Assembly: GCF_963678635.1 (NCBI RefSeq)
Contig: NC_087064.1
Location: forward strand, 64,721,548-64,785,547
From: Symsagittifera roscoffensis
Taxonomy: Eukaryota > Xenacoelomorpha > Acoela > Convolutidae
Direction: 5' to 3'
DNA: 64,000 bases
Positions 51,901 through 64,000 of this stretch are shown piece by piece. The notes below the pieces were generated by a model. It did no database searches and was not told the origin of the DNA. It saw only the letters and a list, made by a program, of their open reading frames with translations. The position numbers and the translations under genes are program-made. Each line of letters begins with the position of its first letter. Within the stretch, counting starts at the first letter, position 1.

Positions 51901-53160
51901 TATAAACTTTTAATTGATATGATGATCATCTCGAAGACTGTGGTTTTCGAGTTTCGGCTGATTTCAATTTGCTTTATCATTAAAACAATCTTTCAATTGA
52001 TATCTTTTTTACCTGAGTTTTTAACATAATTTAGAATTTATGAAATGAATTTCCTAATATACTTCTACAATGGAAGTTTTTCACTTGAAAATTAAAATAT
52101 TTGCTCTTCAGTTGTTCATCAAACTCAACGTGAAAATACGAAATACTTTGACAGTTTTAGCAGCTACATTTGCAAATACTGTTTATTTTGAGTGTTTTAA
52201 GTGACCTAATTCTCTCTCACCCAAACTCACAAAAGTCAAGAAAAAAAAGATTTTATAACTATTTTGCACAAAATTTGACAGTTATTTATCCCAAAAAATT
52301 ATTTTGTCAAAAAAATTACCGTAGTAACTGAAACAGAGAACTTTATTATCTTAAGAAAACATGTACAACACACCGAGTAATGTTTAGGATTGTGCTGTTC
52401 TTGTTAAACATCTACCAGAAAATTGTTTTTTTTAATTAATACTACACTCCCCCTAAGTTCCCCAGTTCTATCTAAAATATCGATTGAGCTCATCCCCAGT
52501 TCTATATAAAATTGAGCTCAAATGCAAAATTCAGAATAAAAAGCAGGAGGCAGGAATAATTTCAAAAATCCAAACTTTTCTAAAGCATTCATGTTTATTT
52601 ATGTTCCAGAAGCGAAAGAGAGATAGTGACCAGTTTGAAAAAAGTTCTTGCTTAACTTCTTCCACATTCTAATAATTTTTTAATAGTCTGTTACCAACTT
52701 GTTTAGCACTAAGAAGATATTTTAGCAAAAAGTTCTTTTTATTTTCTTTCATTATTTTTCACATTAGTGTATTTAACGTAATCAATTCCTCAGATAAAGT
52801 TTTTTTTTATAAATTTAAGAATGATCATTGACAAAAACCGAGGAAAAATTGAAAAATGATTTTCGTTCGAGAAAGTTCAATGACTGTTTTTATTATTGAT
52901 CAAATGATTTGAGATTTTGTTAGAAAGTGAAAAGTTGGCTATACAGAAAACTAGTTTGGTTTCCATATGAAAAGGGTATTGTAAAAATTTGAGTCTAACT
53001 TGAGTGAATTTTATTTCAGTTGTTCAAAAACTATGGTTATATTTACGAGTCTTCCAAAAACTTGGAAGTTTCAGCAAGAGTTCAGCTGATATGAGTTTTG
53101 TTTTGGTATTCAGAACACTATATATTCTGATCTAATTAAGCTGAGTTATTATCTTAAAAG
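51901..53160. other. AT-rich sequence, nothing recognised
   Basis: No coding, RNA or repeat feature that I can support, apart from simple A/T runs. Confidence 0.5.
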
Positions 53161-56100
53161 CATCTGGATAGATCTTGAAAATTTTCTTAAAAAACTTCCA
53201 AAAATTACCTTGAGAAACACTAATACAGAGGTAGTTTGGTGTATTGAGTTTTAAACTTTGCTGTATGCGCAAAATTGGGCGCCAAAAACTTTTTGAACAA
53301 ATTTTGAACCTACCATCTTAGTATCTACCATCAAGAATAGAACCTACTGTAATACATTGGTAAAACTGTTCCCTATTTTTAAACATAGGGAGAAGACCGA
53401 TTATTCTATAGCCTATGCTATTATTCTTTTTCTCGAAAGTTTTTGAGTCTTTCCGTGATGATTATGGTTCTGTGAAAACTGACAGTCATTAGTTCTTAAG
53501 AGCGATATCCAAATTCCCTGGAAAAAAGGAGGCTCTGTCTGTTTGGTTCATGTATGAGGGATCTGATAACTTTGTTGTTGTTTTGTGCTTAATTTTTCCC
53601 AATCAGTTTTTTAATTTTAATAATAACGAACAAAAGACTGTTTATGGTATTTTTTGCACACAGCAGTTTTTTCAATAAGTTTTGCACATTTGAGCATTGT
53701 TTCAAAAAATCCAAATTTTTTCAAAAATGTTTGCCGAACTTTTTGCGCACTTGTTGAAAAAGGCAAAACATTTTTGACGTCTTGTTAAAGACCTTTTTTC
53801 CACACATGTCTCAAAAAGGTACTACTCAACTGTACCTCTCTTCTGTTTTTTTAAATAAAAGCTTGTATGCTGAGAAAATAAACAGTTAAATAAGATAGCG
53901 AACAGCGTCCAATTTGATAAACATTGAATAATTGTAAACGATAGTTCAACAGTTTTTTTTGAAGAAGTTTGTATAAATTAACATGTGATGACGCGTTTTT
54001 ACATTTTTCACTGTTTCCCGAATTTTTAATTTCTTAGATTTTGATTATTAAAATGTCCAAAAGCTTGACTCTACCCAGAATCTTATTCGAGAAGTTAAAA
54101 ACACAAAAAATGAGACTGAATAATGAAAGGTTTCGAGTGTTTCCTTGATGGTTATGGTTCTGTGAAAACTGAGCGTCATTAGTTCTTAAGAGCGATATCC
54201 AATTTTGCTGGAAAAAGAAGGATCTATATGTTTGGTTGTTGTATGAGGGATCTGATAACTTTGTTGTTATCTTGTGCTTATTTTTTTCTTCAACCAGTTA
54301 TTCATTTTAAAAAACGAACAAAAGCTTGTGTGTTTAATTTTTTGCACACTGCAATTGTTTCAATTATTTTTGCACATTTGTCAAAATGAAATTGATCATT
54401 TTTTTTTTCAAAACATTTTGTTCAATTTTTTTTCCAAATTTTGCCAAATTTTTGCAAACTTGTTGAAAAAAGCAAAACATCATTGACAACTTATCTTCTA
54501 AAGGGCCTTTTTTCCAGACATGTTTCAAGAAATTATTGAAAATTAAAATGATCAATCAAAAATACTCAATAGTTCAACAGGTTTTTTGAAGAAGTTTATT
54601 AAATTAACGATTAAAAACGCATTTTTACAATTTTCGCAGTTTTTTGAACTTTGGATTACTAAAATGTCCAGAAGCTTGACTCTACCCAGACTCTCGGATC
54701 ATTTTTTAAGGAATTCGAAAAATCCAAAACACAAAATATGAGACTGATTTTTTGAAAGTTTTTGAGTGTTTCCTTGATGGTTATGGTTCTTGGAAAAGTG
54801 AGCGTCATTAGTTCTTAAGAAATAATTAAATTATGTACTCTCAGCACTTTTACAAAAAAAATGTCTCGGAATTTTTCTATGATGTAATATTTGATTTGAG
54901 TTTATCAACAAGTATGCAAAACAATAATCACTTCTTTAATAAAAAATAAAGTCTGAGCTGAAAAAAAAACACTTCAAAGTTAGAGGTTTAGGCTTGAAAC
55001 AAAAACATACAGTTATCTGGTTTACATTTTTTCTGAAGGTTCTTAGTAGCTAGGATTTTTGGTGCAAACCTTGCTTTGGATTAGTAAACGACTGTTGGAA
55101 GGATAAGTCTAAACATTAAATTGAGATTATGATTGAAAATCTGGATAGATCTTGAAACTTTTCTTAAAAAATTTCCAAAATTTACCTTGCAAAACACTAG
55201 AACCTACTCAATACATTAGGAAATCCCTTCCATATCTTAATACAGAGGTAGTTTGGTGTACAGAGTCTTAAACTTTGCTGTATGTAAAAAACTGGGCGCC
55301 AAAAACTTTTGAACAAATTTTGAGCCTACCATCTTAGTATCTACCATCAAGAATAGAACCTACTTTAATACATTGGTAAGACTGTTCCCGATTTTTAAAC
55401 ATAAGGAGAAGACCGATTATTCTATAGCCTATGCTATCATTCTTTTTCTCAAAAGTTTTTGAGTCTTTCCATGATGATTATGGTTCTGTGAAAACTGACA
55501 GTCATTAGTTCTTAAGAGCGATATCCAAATTCCCTGGAAAAAAGAAGGCTCTGTCTGTTTGGTTTATTTGTGAGGGATCTGATAACTTTGTTGTTGTCTT
55601 GTGCTTAATTTTTCCCAACCAGTTTTTTAATTTTAATAATAACGAACAAAAGACTGTTTATGATATTTTTTGCACACTGCAGTTTTTTCAATAAGTTTTG
55701 CACACTTGAGCATTGTTTCAAAAAATCCAAGTTTTTTCAAAAAGTTTGCCAAATTTTTTGCGCACTTGTTGAAAAAGGCAAAACATTTTTGATGTCTTAT
55801 TAAAGACCTTTTTTTCCCCACATATCTCAAAAAAGTACTACTCAACTGTATCTCTCTTCTGTTTTTTTAAATAAAAGCTTGTGTGCTGAAAAAATAAACA
55901 ATTAATTAAGATAGGGAACAGCGTTCAATTTGATAAACATTGAACAATTGTAAGCGATAGTTCAACAGTTTTTTTTTGGAAGGCTTAAGTCCTTTGTAGA
56001 TAAAATACCTGAGACACGACAACCTAAAATAATAAAATGAACAAAATAGTTTGTGATTGGAAACGAGAGTGTTAAAAATTCCTGAAATGGACCTTGGTTT

Positions 56101-56464
56101 CTGATTGGATACAAGATACAAAATTTTCTTTTTCAAAACACACATGACACAAAACTGATTTTTGATTAGATACGACAACAGTACATATAAGAAAAATGTA
56201 TTTCGATTGGCTAAACCCACTCATTTAACTTGAAGTTAGTTCTCACTTAAATATTACGTTTTCAAAATAAACTAACGTCAAATATCTCCATGCGCAACTC
56301 TAAATCAATCAGTATTCTTGTTTTTACTCAGTTTATTATTATTTTTTTTTGTAGTTAATGCTTCAATTGAACTTCTCATGCGAAAAAGAGCATCCTTCTA
56401 TACTCACAAGAAGTTTCAGCTGATGCAGTACAAATCCTAGTGTGACAAACAGTCGCTGAATAAT

Positions 56465-56854
56465 TTTTGGCATGTATGGACATCCCAATTGATGTCTGAA
56501 ATATGGTTCAAGTGATGCGAAGGGATTTCATAAGATGCAAGTACCCATCACGGTCACCGAAACTGGATCAATGCAATGCGAATGATGGTGGAAGTCTCTG
56601 GGCATCTTGGAATGAACTAACGCGAGACTCCTGATTCTTGATATGTGACTGAATTAGTCGACGACTTCCTCTTTTCTTGGAAGGAGATGGGATCAGCCGA
56701 CAACTCCATTGAAATGTACAAAGATGGGGGATGGTCTGAAAAAATTACTCAAAACACTCCATCACAGTAACCACATCAACCCGAACAGACCAGCTCTGTG
56801 CGTTCTATTGAGAACCTCCAGAACTCTGTGGCTGCTCGACAGCTCATTGAATAA
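56465..56854 (+). pseudogene. PH-like gene relic, plus-strand copy in unit 1
   Basis: Plus strand: SDAKGFHKMQVPITV, then after a frame change NWINAMRMMVEV, stops, and a clear 70-codon tract 56,645-56,854: VTELVDDFLFSWKEMGSADN … YKDGGWSEKITQNTPSQ, TAA, PHQPEQTSSVRSIEN … AARQLIE-stop. Homologous to the minus-strand relic at 22,674-22,975. Repeated in unit 2 at about 59,250-59,645. Confidence 0.45.
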
Positions 56855-56954
56855 TGATTTTTATATTGTTGTTTGATGTTCATTCGATCTTTTGTAGTTT
56901 TAATTTTTTTAGAGCTTCATTTTAACTATTAGGATCGATTATTCGACTATTTTA

Positions 56955-57053
56955 CACTTCTTCCATCATTCGCAATGCATTGATCCATTTTGCGTATGTT
57001 TCATGGGTTCTTGCATCATATGACACTAGCTGAAATCCCTTTGCATCATTATC
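56955..57053 (-). pseudogene. PH-domain C-terminal helix fragment, unit 1
   Basis: Thirty-three codons open on the minus strand: DNDAKGFQLVSYDARTHE then TYAKWINALRMMEEV. The last strand plus a helix with an invariant-type Trp (KWINALR) is characteristic of PH domains. The copy at 59,744-59,842 has one substitution (Ala to Thr). Confidence 0.4.
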
Positions 57054-59249
57054 ACCATGTGTCAGATATCAATTTGGATGTCTACTCGTGCAAAAAACTA
57101 TCCAGCGGCTGTTTATCCTACTACGTTTTATACTACTTAAGGGGAAAATTCTAGATTGTTTATACGGTTGCTGTTTTGCACTGAGAAGAGCATTTTAAGT
57201 GTTAAGTTGCAAAAATGAAAAAGAACGAGTTGAAATAAGAATAATGACTGATTTACAGTTGGGAGTGGAGATAGTTGACGGTGGATAAATGAAAATGAAT
57301 TGACTTTTACCTAAGAGTGAAAAGTAACTTCAACTAAAATGAGTGGGTTTAACCAATCGATTTAGATTTGCAATAGTTGGACTGTTGTCGTATCTAATCA
57401 AGTTTCAGTTTCGTTTCAAATATGTTTTTTTTAAAGTCGTACCCAATCAGAAAAAACTCCGATTTGGGAGCTTGTTTCACATTGCCATTTCCAAACGCAA
57501 ATACTTTGATCAGATAATATTTAAAAATCACCTGAATGACTCTTTTGATCTAGCAGTGGAAGTTTTTACCAGTTTATTACCTTTGAAGATAATCAAAGAG
57601 CAGCGCGTAATCAAGCAGATAAATTGTGTTTTTTGTAATTAAAGTTTTCTAACTGTTACACATGAATTACGTGAGAAAATTTGGATAACTTAGTTGAACA
57701 ATCATCTTTTCCATAAAAAAGGAAGCATAAGTCTGAGCTGAAAAAAAAACACTTCAAAGTTAGAGGTTTAGGCTTGAAACAAAAACATACAGTTATCTGG
57801 TTCACATTTTTTCTGAAGGTTCTTAGTAGCTAGGATTTTTGGTGCAAACCTTGCTTTGGATTAGTAAACGACTGTTGGAAGGATAAGTCTAAACATTAAA
57901 TTGAGATTATGATTGAAAATCTGGATAGATCTTGAAATGTTTCTTAAAAAATTTCCAAAATTTACCTTGCGAAACACTAGAACCTACTCAATACATTAGG
58001 AAATCCCTTCCATATCTTAATACAGAGGTAGTTTGGTGTACAGAGTCTTAAACTTTGCTGTATGTAAAAAACCGGGCGCCAAAAATTTTTGAACAAATTT
58101 TGAGCCTACCATCTTAGTATCTACCATCAAGAATAGAACCTACTTTAATACATTGGTAGGACTGTTCCCTATTTTTAAACATAAGGAGAAGACCGATTAT
58201 TCTATAGCCTATGCTATTATTCTTTTTCTCAAAAGTTTTTGAATCTTTCCATGATGATTATGGTTCTGTGAAAACTGACAGTCATTAGTTCTTAAGAGCG
58301 ATATCCAAATTCCCTGGAAAAAAGAAGGCTCTGTCTGTTTGGTTCATTTGTGAGGGATCTGATAACTTTGTTGTTGTCTTGTGCTTAATTTTTTCCAACC
58401 AGTTTTTTAATTTTAATAATAACGAACAAAAGACTGTTTATGATATTTTTTGCACACTGCAATTTTTTCAATAAGTTTTGCACACTTGAGCATTGTTTCA
58501 AAAAATCCAAGTTTTTTCAAAAAAGTTTGCCATATTTTTTGCGCACTTGTTGAAAAAGGCAAAACATTTTTGATGTCTTATTAAAGACCTTTTTTTTCCC
58601 ACATATCTCAAAAAAAGTACTACTCAACTGTATCTCTCTTCTGTTTTTTTAAATAAAAGCTTGTGTGCTGAAAAAATAAACAATTAAATAAGATAGGGAA
58701 CAGCGTTCAATTTGATAAACATTGAACAATTGTAAGCGATAGTTCAACAGTTTTTTTTGGAAGGCTTAAGTCCTTTGTAGATAAAATACCTGAGACACGA
58801 CAACCTAAAATAATAAAATGAACAAAATAGTTTGTGATTGGAAACGAGAGTGTAAAAAATTCCTGAAATGGACCTTGGTTTCTGATTGGATACAAGATAC
58901 AAAATTTTCTCTTCCAGAACATACATGACACAAAACTGATTTTTGATTAGATACGACAACAGTACATATAAGAAAAATGTATTTCGATTGGCTAAACCCA
59001 CTCTTTTAACTTGAAGTTAGTTCTCACTTATATATTACGTTTTCAAAATAAACTAACGTCAAATATCTCCATGCGCAACTCTAAATCAATCAGTATTCTT
59101 GTTTTTACTCAGTTTATTTATTTTTTTTTCATTTTTGTAGTTAATGCTTCAATTGAACTTCTCATGCAAAAGAGCATCCTTCTATACTCACTAGAAGTTT
59201 CAGCTGATGCAGTACAAATCCTAGTGTGACAAACAGTCGCTGAATAATT

Positions 59250-59645
59250 TTTGTTTTGGCATGTATGGACATCCCAATTGATGTCTGACATATGGTTCAA
59301 GTGATGCGAAGGGATTTCATAAGATGCAAGTACCCATCACGGTCACCGAAACTGGATCAATGCAATGCGAATGATGGTGGAAGTCTCTGGGCATCTTGGA
59401 ATGAACTAACCCGAGACTCCTGATTCTTGATAAGTGACTGAATTAGTCGACGACTTCCTCTTTTCTTGGAAGGAGATGGGATCAGCCGACAACTCCATTG
59501 ACATGTACAAAGATGGGGGATTGTCTGAAAAAATTACTCAAAACACTCCATCACAGTAACCACATCAACCCGAACAGACCAGCTCTGTGCGTTCTATTGA
59601 GAACCTCCAGAACTCTGTTGCTGCTCGACAGCTCATTGAATAATG
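59250..59645 (+). pseudogene. PH-like gene relic, plus-strand copy in unit 2
   Basis: Near-identical to 56,465-56,854, sharing its internal TAA, so the unit duplicated after the gene piece was already broken. Confidence 0.4.
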
Positions 59646-59743
59646 ATTTTTATATTGTTGTTTGATGTTCATTCGATCTTTTGTAGTTTTAATTTTTTTA
59701 GAGCTTCATTTTAAATATTAGGATCGATTACTCGACTATTTTA

Positions 59744-59842
59744 CACTTCTTCCATCATTCGCAATGCATTGATCCATTTTGCGTATGTTTCATGGGTTCT
59801 TGCATCATATGACACTAGCTGAAATCCCTTTGTATCATTATC
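59744..59842 (-). pseudogene. PH-domain C-terminal helix fragment, unit 2
   Basis: Copy of 56,955-57,053, reading DNDTKGFQLVSYDARTHE then TYAKWINALRMM. Confidence 0.4.
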
Positions 59843-62800
59843 ACCATGTGTCAGATATCAATTTGGATGTCTACTCGTGCAAAAAACTATCCAGCGGCTG
59901 TTTATCCTACTACGTTTTATACTACTTAAGGGGAAAATTCTAGATTGTTTATACGGTTGCTGTTTTGCACTGAGAAGAGCATTTTAAGTGTTAAGTTGCA
60001 AAAATGAAAAAGAACGAGTTAAAATAAGAATAATGACTGATTTACAGTTGGGAGTGGAGATAGTTCACGGTGGATGAATGAAAATGAACTGACTTTTACC
60101 TAAGAGTGAAACGTAAGTTCAACTTAAATGAGTGGGTTTAACCAATCGATTTAGATTTGCAATAGTTGGACTGTTGTCGTATCTAATCACGTTTCAGTTT
60201 CGTTTCAAATAAGTTTTTTTTTTTTTAAAGTCGTACCCAATCAAAAAAAACTCCGATTTGGGAGCTTGTTTCACATTGCCATTTTCAAACGCAAATACTT
60301 TGATCAGATAATATTTAAAAATCACCTGAATGAATCTTTTGATCTAGCTCAGATGGAAGCTTTTACTAGTTTATTACCTTTGAAGATAATCAAAGAGAAG
60401 CGCGTAATCAAGCAGATAAATTGTGTTTTTTGTAATTAAAGTTTTCTAACTGTTACACATGAATTACATGAGAAAATTTGGATAACTTAGTTGAACAATC
60501 ATCTTTTCCATAAAAAAGGAAGCATAAGTCTGAGCTGAAAAAAACACTTCAAAGTTAGAGGTTTAGGCTTGAAACAAAAACATACAGTTATCTGGTTCAC
60601 ATTTTTTCTGAAGGTTCTTAGTAGCTAGGATTTTTGGTGCAAACCTTGCTTTGGATTAGTAAACGACTGTTGGAAGGATAAGTCTAAACATTAAATTGAG
60701 ATTATGATTGAAAATCTGGATAGATCTTGAAACTTTTCTTAAAAAATTTCCAAAATTTACCTTGCGAAACACTAGAACCTACTCAATACATTAGGAAATC
60801 CCTTCCATATCTTAATACAGAGGTAGTTTGGTGTACAGAGTCTTAAACTTTGCTGTATGTAAAAAACTGGGCGCCAAAAACTTTTGAACAAATTGTGAGC
60901 CTACCATCTTAGTATCTACCATCAAGAATAGAACCTACTTTAATACATTGGTAAGACTGTTCCCTATTTTTAAACATAAGGAGAAGACCGATTATTCTAT
61001 AGCCTATGCTATTATTCTTTTTCTCAAAAGTTTTTGAGTCTTTCCATGATGATTATGGTTCTGTGAAAACTGACAGTCATTAGTTCTTAAGAGCGATATC
61101 CAAATTCCCTGGAAAAAAGAAGGCTCTGTCTGTTTGGTTCATTTATGAGGGATCTGATAACTTTGTTGTTGTCTTGTGCTTAATTTTTCCCAACCAGTTT
61201 TTTAATTTTAATAATAACGAACAAAAGACTGTTTATGATATTTTTTGCACACTGCAATTTTTTCAATAAGTTTTGCACACTTGAGCATTGTTTCAAAAAA
61301 TCCAAATTTTTTCAAAAAAGTTTGCCAAATTTTTTGCGCACTTGTTGAAAAAGGCAAAACATTTTTGATGTCTTATTAAAGACCTTTTTTTCCCCACATA
61401 TCTCAAAAAAGTACTACTCAACTGTATCTCTCTTCTGTTTTTTTAAATAAAAGCTTGTGTGCTGAAAAAATAAACAATTAAATAAGATAGGGAACAGCGT
61501 TCACTTTGATAAACATTGAACAATTGTAAGCGATAGTTCAACAGTTTTTTTGAAGAAATTTGTATAAACTAACGTGTGATAATGCTTTTTTTTTACATTT
61601 GTCACTGTTTCCCGAATATTTAATTCCTTAGATTTTGATTATCAAAATGTCCAAAAGCTTGACTCTACTCAGACTCTCGGATCAGCTGTTTTGAAGAAAT
61701 TTGAATTGTTAAAACCACAAAAAATGAGACTGATTTTTGAAAGGTTTTGAGTGTTTTCTTGATGGTTATGGTTCTTTGAAAACTGAGCGTCATTAGTTCT
61801 TAAAAGCGATCTCCAATTTCCCTGGAAAAAAGAAGGATCTGTATGTTTGGTTGTTGTATGAGGGATGTGATAAAATTGCTGTTGTCGTGTGCTTATTTTT
61901 TTCTTCAACCAGTTATTCAATTCAAAAAAAAAACTAACAAAAGCTTGTTTATTTACTTTGTTGCACACTGCAATTGTTTCAATTATTTTTGCACATTTGT
62001 CAAAACGAAATTTAGCATTTTTTCAAAAAAAAATATTTCACTTTTTTTCCAAATTTTGCCAAATTTTTGCAAACTTGTTGAAAAAGGCGAAACATCTCTG
62101 ACATCTTATCTTCTATTAAAAAAACTTTTTTCCAGACATGTTTCAGGAAATTACTAAAACTTGAAAAGATCAATCAAAAACACTCAATAGTTCAACAGTT
62201 TTTTTGAAGAAGAAGTTTATATAAGTTAACGAGTAAAGACGCAATTTTAAAATTTTCTCTGTTTTTTAAATTTTGGATTATTAAAGTTTCCAGAAGCGTG
62301 ACTCCTACCAGGCTCTCGGATCAGCTGTTTTGAAGGAATTCGAAAATTTTGAAACATAAAAAAGAGACCGATTTTTTTGAAAGTTTTTGAGTGTTTCCTT
62401 AATGGTTATGGCTCTGTCAATATTGAGCGTCCTGAACTGCGGAAAAATTTACTTTTTTACAACAACCAACTTATGGTTATTTTTTTCGCGTCTGTTTTAG
62501 GTATATTTTTACTCGTTTGGGAGATTTAAGTCCTTTGTAGATAAAATACATGGGACACGAAAACCTAAAGAAATCTAAAATTGATCCATTTTGGGTAAGT
62601 TTTATGGGTTCTTGCATCATATACACTCGCTGAAATCCCTTTGCATCACTTTCACCATGTGTCAGATATCAATTTGGATGTCTACTCGTGCAAAAAACTA
62701 TCCAGCGGCTGTTAATCCTACTACGTTTTGTACTATTTAAGGGGAAAATTCTAGATTGTTTATACGGTTGCTGTTTTGCACTTAGAAGAGGATTTTAAAT

Positions 62801-64000
62801 GTTAAGTTGCAAAAATGAAAAAGAACGAGTTAAAATAAGAATAATGGCTGATTTAGAGCTGAGAACAGAGATAGTTGACGGTGGCTAAAATGAAAATAAA
62901 TTGACTTTTACCTAAGTGAAAAGCAACTTCAACTTAACTGAGTGGGTTTAACCAATCGAAACAGATTTGCATTAGTTGGACTGTTGTCGTATCTAATCAA
63001 GTTTCAGTTTCTTTTCGAATATATTTTTTAAGAAAGTCGTACCCAATCAGAAAAACTCCATTTTGGGAGCTTATTTCACATTGCCATTTCCAAACGCAAA
63101 TACTTTGAAAATAATCAGGTAAGATAATGTCAAAAAATCATCTGAATGAATATTTTGATCTAGCTTAAATGGAAATTTTTACTAGTTTAATACCTTTGAA
63201 GATAATCAAAGAGCAGCGCGTAATCAAGCAGATAAATTGTGTTTTTTGTAATTAAAATTTTCTAGCTGTTACTGATGAATTACATAGAAAATAAGAAAAT
63301 TTGGATAACTTAGTTGAACATTGATCTTTTCCATAAAAAAGGAAGCAAAGTCTGAGCTGAAAAAAAACACTTCAAAGTTAGAGGTTTAGGCCTGAAACAA
63401 AAACATACAATCATCTGGTTCACCTTTTTTCTGAAGGTTCTTAGTAGCTAGGATTTTTGGTGCAAACTTTGCTTTGGGTCAGTAAACGATCGTTGGAAGG
63501 ATAAGTCTACACATTAAATTGAGATTTCGAGTTATTTTGTGTGCAAATTGGGTTCAATCGGAAGATTACGAATCAGTATGAAAATGAGAAAAACTCAAAA
63601 TGCAGTTTTCGATAAAGTAAAAAAGAAACTCAAATTTTATTTTAGGAATTTTGGGGTCATTTTTCTTCCATTTAAGTTATAAGTTTCAGCTGAGGTAATC
63701 ATCAAACATTAGTTCCAAGAAATGATGATTAACTGCAATTTTTTGGTTTTGTTATCAATTGATGAATTAAACAAACTTCCAAGAAAATTCAGATGTTCTA
63801 GGGAGTGTTTTGAAGTAAACACAATTCCGAAACAAAAACATAAATGATTAATTTGGTAATTTATACAATTTTTATTAAATAATATTAAATATTTCATGAA
63901 AATAATGATAATTTTTTTTGAAGGAAAAGTTTTTTGAAGCCTCTGTTTAAATAAGGTTTAAAGAACTGAACGTCGCAAAGTGTTTCGACAATGGAAGGTT

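Larger units (their letters stand above)
55980..57560. repeat. Large imperfect inverted repeat in unit 1
   Basis: Left arm ~55,980-56,600 and right arm ~56,950-57,560 pair through CGATTGGCTAAACCCACTCA / TGAGTGGGTTTAACCAATCG and the PH-like coding pieces. CCAAT-type motifs recur along both arms. The same structure is at ~58,750-60,340 in unit 2; unit 3 keeps only the right arm (62,580 on). Confidence 0.7.
53161..64000. repeat. ~2.8 kb tandem array
   Basis: The motif AGTCTGAGCTGAAAAAAA…CACTTCAAAGTTAGAGG recurs at about 54,950, 57,730, 60,528 and 63,349 (spacings ~2,780, 2,798, 2,821). Units 1 and 2 are nearly identical. Unit 3 has its middle replaced by sequence like 53,930-54,900. A partial unit precedes the array and another is cut by the window end. 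A T-rich repeat built on TTTTGCACA and TTGTTGAAAAAGGCAAAA (e.g. 55,660-55,790) resembles the left-flank minisatellite in style. Confidence 0.85.

Noticed and set aside
1-64000. CRISPR arrays, bacterial operons, rRNA and tRNA genes
   Set aside because: No regular short repeat-spacer arrays, no ribosome-binding sites or dense gene packing, and no recognisable rRNA or tRNA sequence was found by eye. A covariance-model tRNA search was not possible.

Overview
This window is eukaryotic, most likely from an invertebrate animal. The flanks are about 70% A+T, carry exon-like pieces next to U-rich splice acceptors, and hold no operons, rRNA or tRNA that I could recognise. The species cannot be named from the sequence.

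The centre (about 28,918-50,978, all on the minus strand) is one giant Ty3/Gypsy-type LTR retroelement, clearly richer in G+C than its surroundings. In element order (right to left) it has: a structured leader (two tandem hairpins and an array of GGAGGGT motifs); a Gag with a coiled coil and two CCHC knuckles; a protease joined to gag by a TGATG stop/start overlap; reverse transcriptase; RNase H; integrase; and a TARG1-like macrodomain at the end of pol. A ~460-base hairpin-bearing gap follows, then a second very large ORF of about 2,940 codons, a 25-base polypurine tract and a ~1.6 kb putative 3' LTR. The second ORF has an NLS, a coiled coil, an SGNH/GDSL hydrolase with all its catalytic blocks, a second degenerate SGNH-like region, and about 1,000 residues I do not recognise. 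It has no membrane segment, so it is not a typical env. The copy is damaged: four nonsense codons, each one C-to-T step from a Gln or Arg codon, and five 1-nt frame breaks. The 5' LTR is not visible and probably lies in the 200-N assembly gap at 50,979-51,178.

The left flank (1-28,917) is built from segmental duplications. One block occurs in six full or partial copies, inside a larger ~9.6 kb tandem arrangement. Each block carries the same exon-like coding remnants (a minus-strand terminal exon of ~146 codons, a plus-strand exon ending in a ~57-residue frame, and a minus-strand exon of ~154 codons in three copies) plus a ~32-bp minisatellite. Further right are two inverted copies of a zinc-finger exon, a PH-domain-like gene relic, a 182-codon open frame, and a 3.6 kb palindrome whose right arm is cut exactly where the putative LTR begins.

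The right flank (51,179-64,000) is a ~2.8 kb tandem array. Its units contain a large imperfect inverted repeat carrying decayed copies of the same PH-like gene seen at 22.7 kb. No intact host gene is demonstrated on either side. The main biological content is the giant retroelement and the duplicated gene fragments around it.
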